Source: an uncultured Caryophanales bacterium (GTDB lineage: Bacteria; Bacillota_I; Bacilli_A; RF39; UBA660). Taken from it: a stretch of DNA of 32,475 nucleotides. The stretch covers positions 1 through 32,475 of the forward strand of contig CAMKGA010000023.1 in assembly GCA_946412015.1 (NCBI GenBank), given 5' to 3'. Each line of letters opens with the position of its first letter. The first letter of the stretch is position 1. The notes below the pieces were generated by a model. The model was not told where the DNA came from and made no database searches. It saw only the letters and a program-made list of their open reading frames with translations. Positions 32,421 through 32,475 of the stretch are shown piece by piece. The position numbers were made by a program, and so were the translations under genes.

Positions 32421-32475
32421 TGTGAAATGAAAAAGTAAATTCCAGTTTCAATATTACCGAGCTGAATTTAGTCTT
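32421..32475 (-). other. Foreign sequence joined to the truncated Rpn copy
   Basis: These 55 bases have no counterpart in the intact Rpn gene and continue past the window edge. They are probably the end of an inserted element or a rearrangement joint. They are too short to identify. The frame of the Rpn fragment runs through them without a stop. Confidence 0.4.

Overview
The window is strongly AT-rich and comes from a low-GC Gram-positive bacterium (Bacillota; most likely an uncultured gut Bacilli/Clostridia-type lineage, though the sequence alone does not fix the taxon). Supporting signs are a T-box leader on aspS, a CIRCE operator on a small heat-shock gene, EngB/YsxC, MgtE, AGGAGG-type ribosome sites and a Firmicutes-type (T7SSb) type VII secretion locus. 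TGA acts as a stop and TGG encodes Trp, so the standard bacterial code applies.

Layout. 1-3.0 kb (minus strand): an Rpn-family nuclease with its terminator, a secreted protein with a decayed polysaccharide-deacetylase fold, and an M29 aminopeptidase. 3.0-5.3 kb (plus): a small Tyr/Gly-rich protein, an unknown 198-residue protein and the magnesium channel MgtE. 5.3-7.7 kb (minus): an unknown gene and aspS behind a T-box leader. 7.8-12.9 kb (minus): phasin-like and UbiB-like genes, then a 999-residue dockerin/zincin protein built like a polymorphic toxin, with a small acidic protein immediately behind it. 12.96-15.7 kb: two mobile elements side by side, an apparently intact IS110 element with a candidate bridge RNA and a decayed ISLre2-like element with inverted repeats. 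15.7-23.9 kb (minus): the T7SS locus esaB - essC - three WXG100-like or helical-hairpin genes - a small helical gene - DUF4176. 24.0-27.1 kb (minus): engB, a membrane protein, gpmI and CIRCE-controlled hsp20. 27.2-28.4 kb: a decayed DDE transposase. 28.6-29.9 kb: a radical SAM gene behind a small protein that ends in cysteine. 30-30.9 kb: decayed sequence. 30.9-31.9 kb: a type IV prepilin with a large C-terminal DUF6273-like domain. 32.0-32.5 kb: the C-terminal half of a second Rpn gene, closely similar to the first and in the same orientation.

How the genes may work together. EssC and EsaB would drive export of the helical-hairpin proteins encoded just downstream; a second promoter at the end of essC could raise substrate expression separately. 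No EsaA, EssA or EssB/YukC gene is visible here, so the membrane part of the machine is either encoded elsewhere or unusual. The dockerin/zincin protein has no signal peptide and lies about 5 kb past the T7SS operon, separated from it by the two insertion sequences and the phasin-ubiB pair, which makes it a candidate effector with the 75-residue acidic protein as a candidate immunity or accessory partner. The remaining housekeeping genes form short independent operons with recognisable promoters and terminators.
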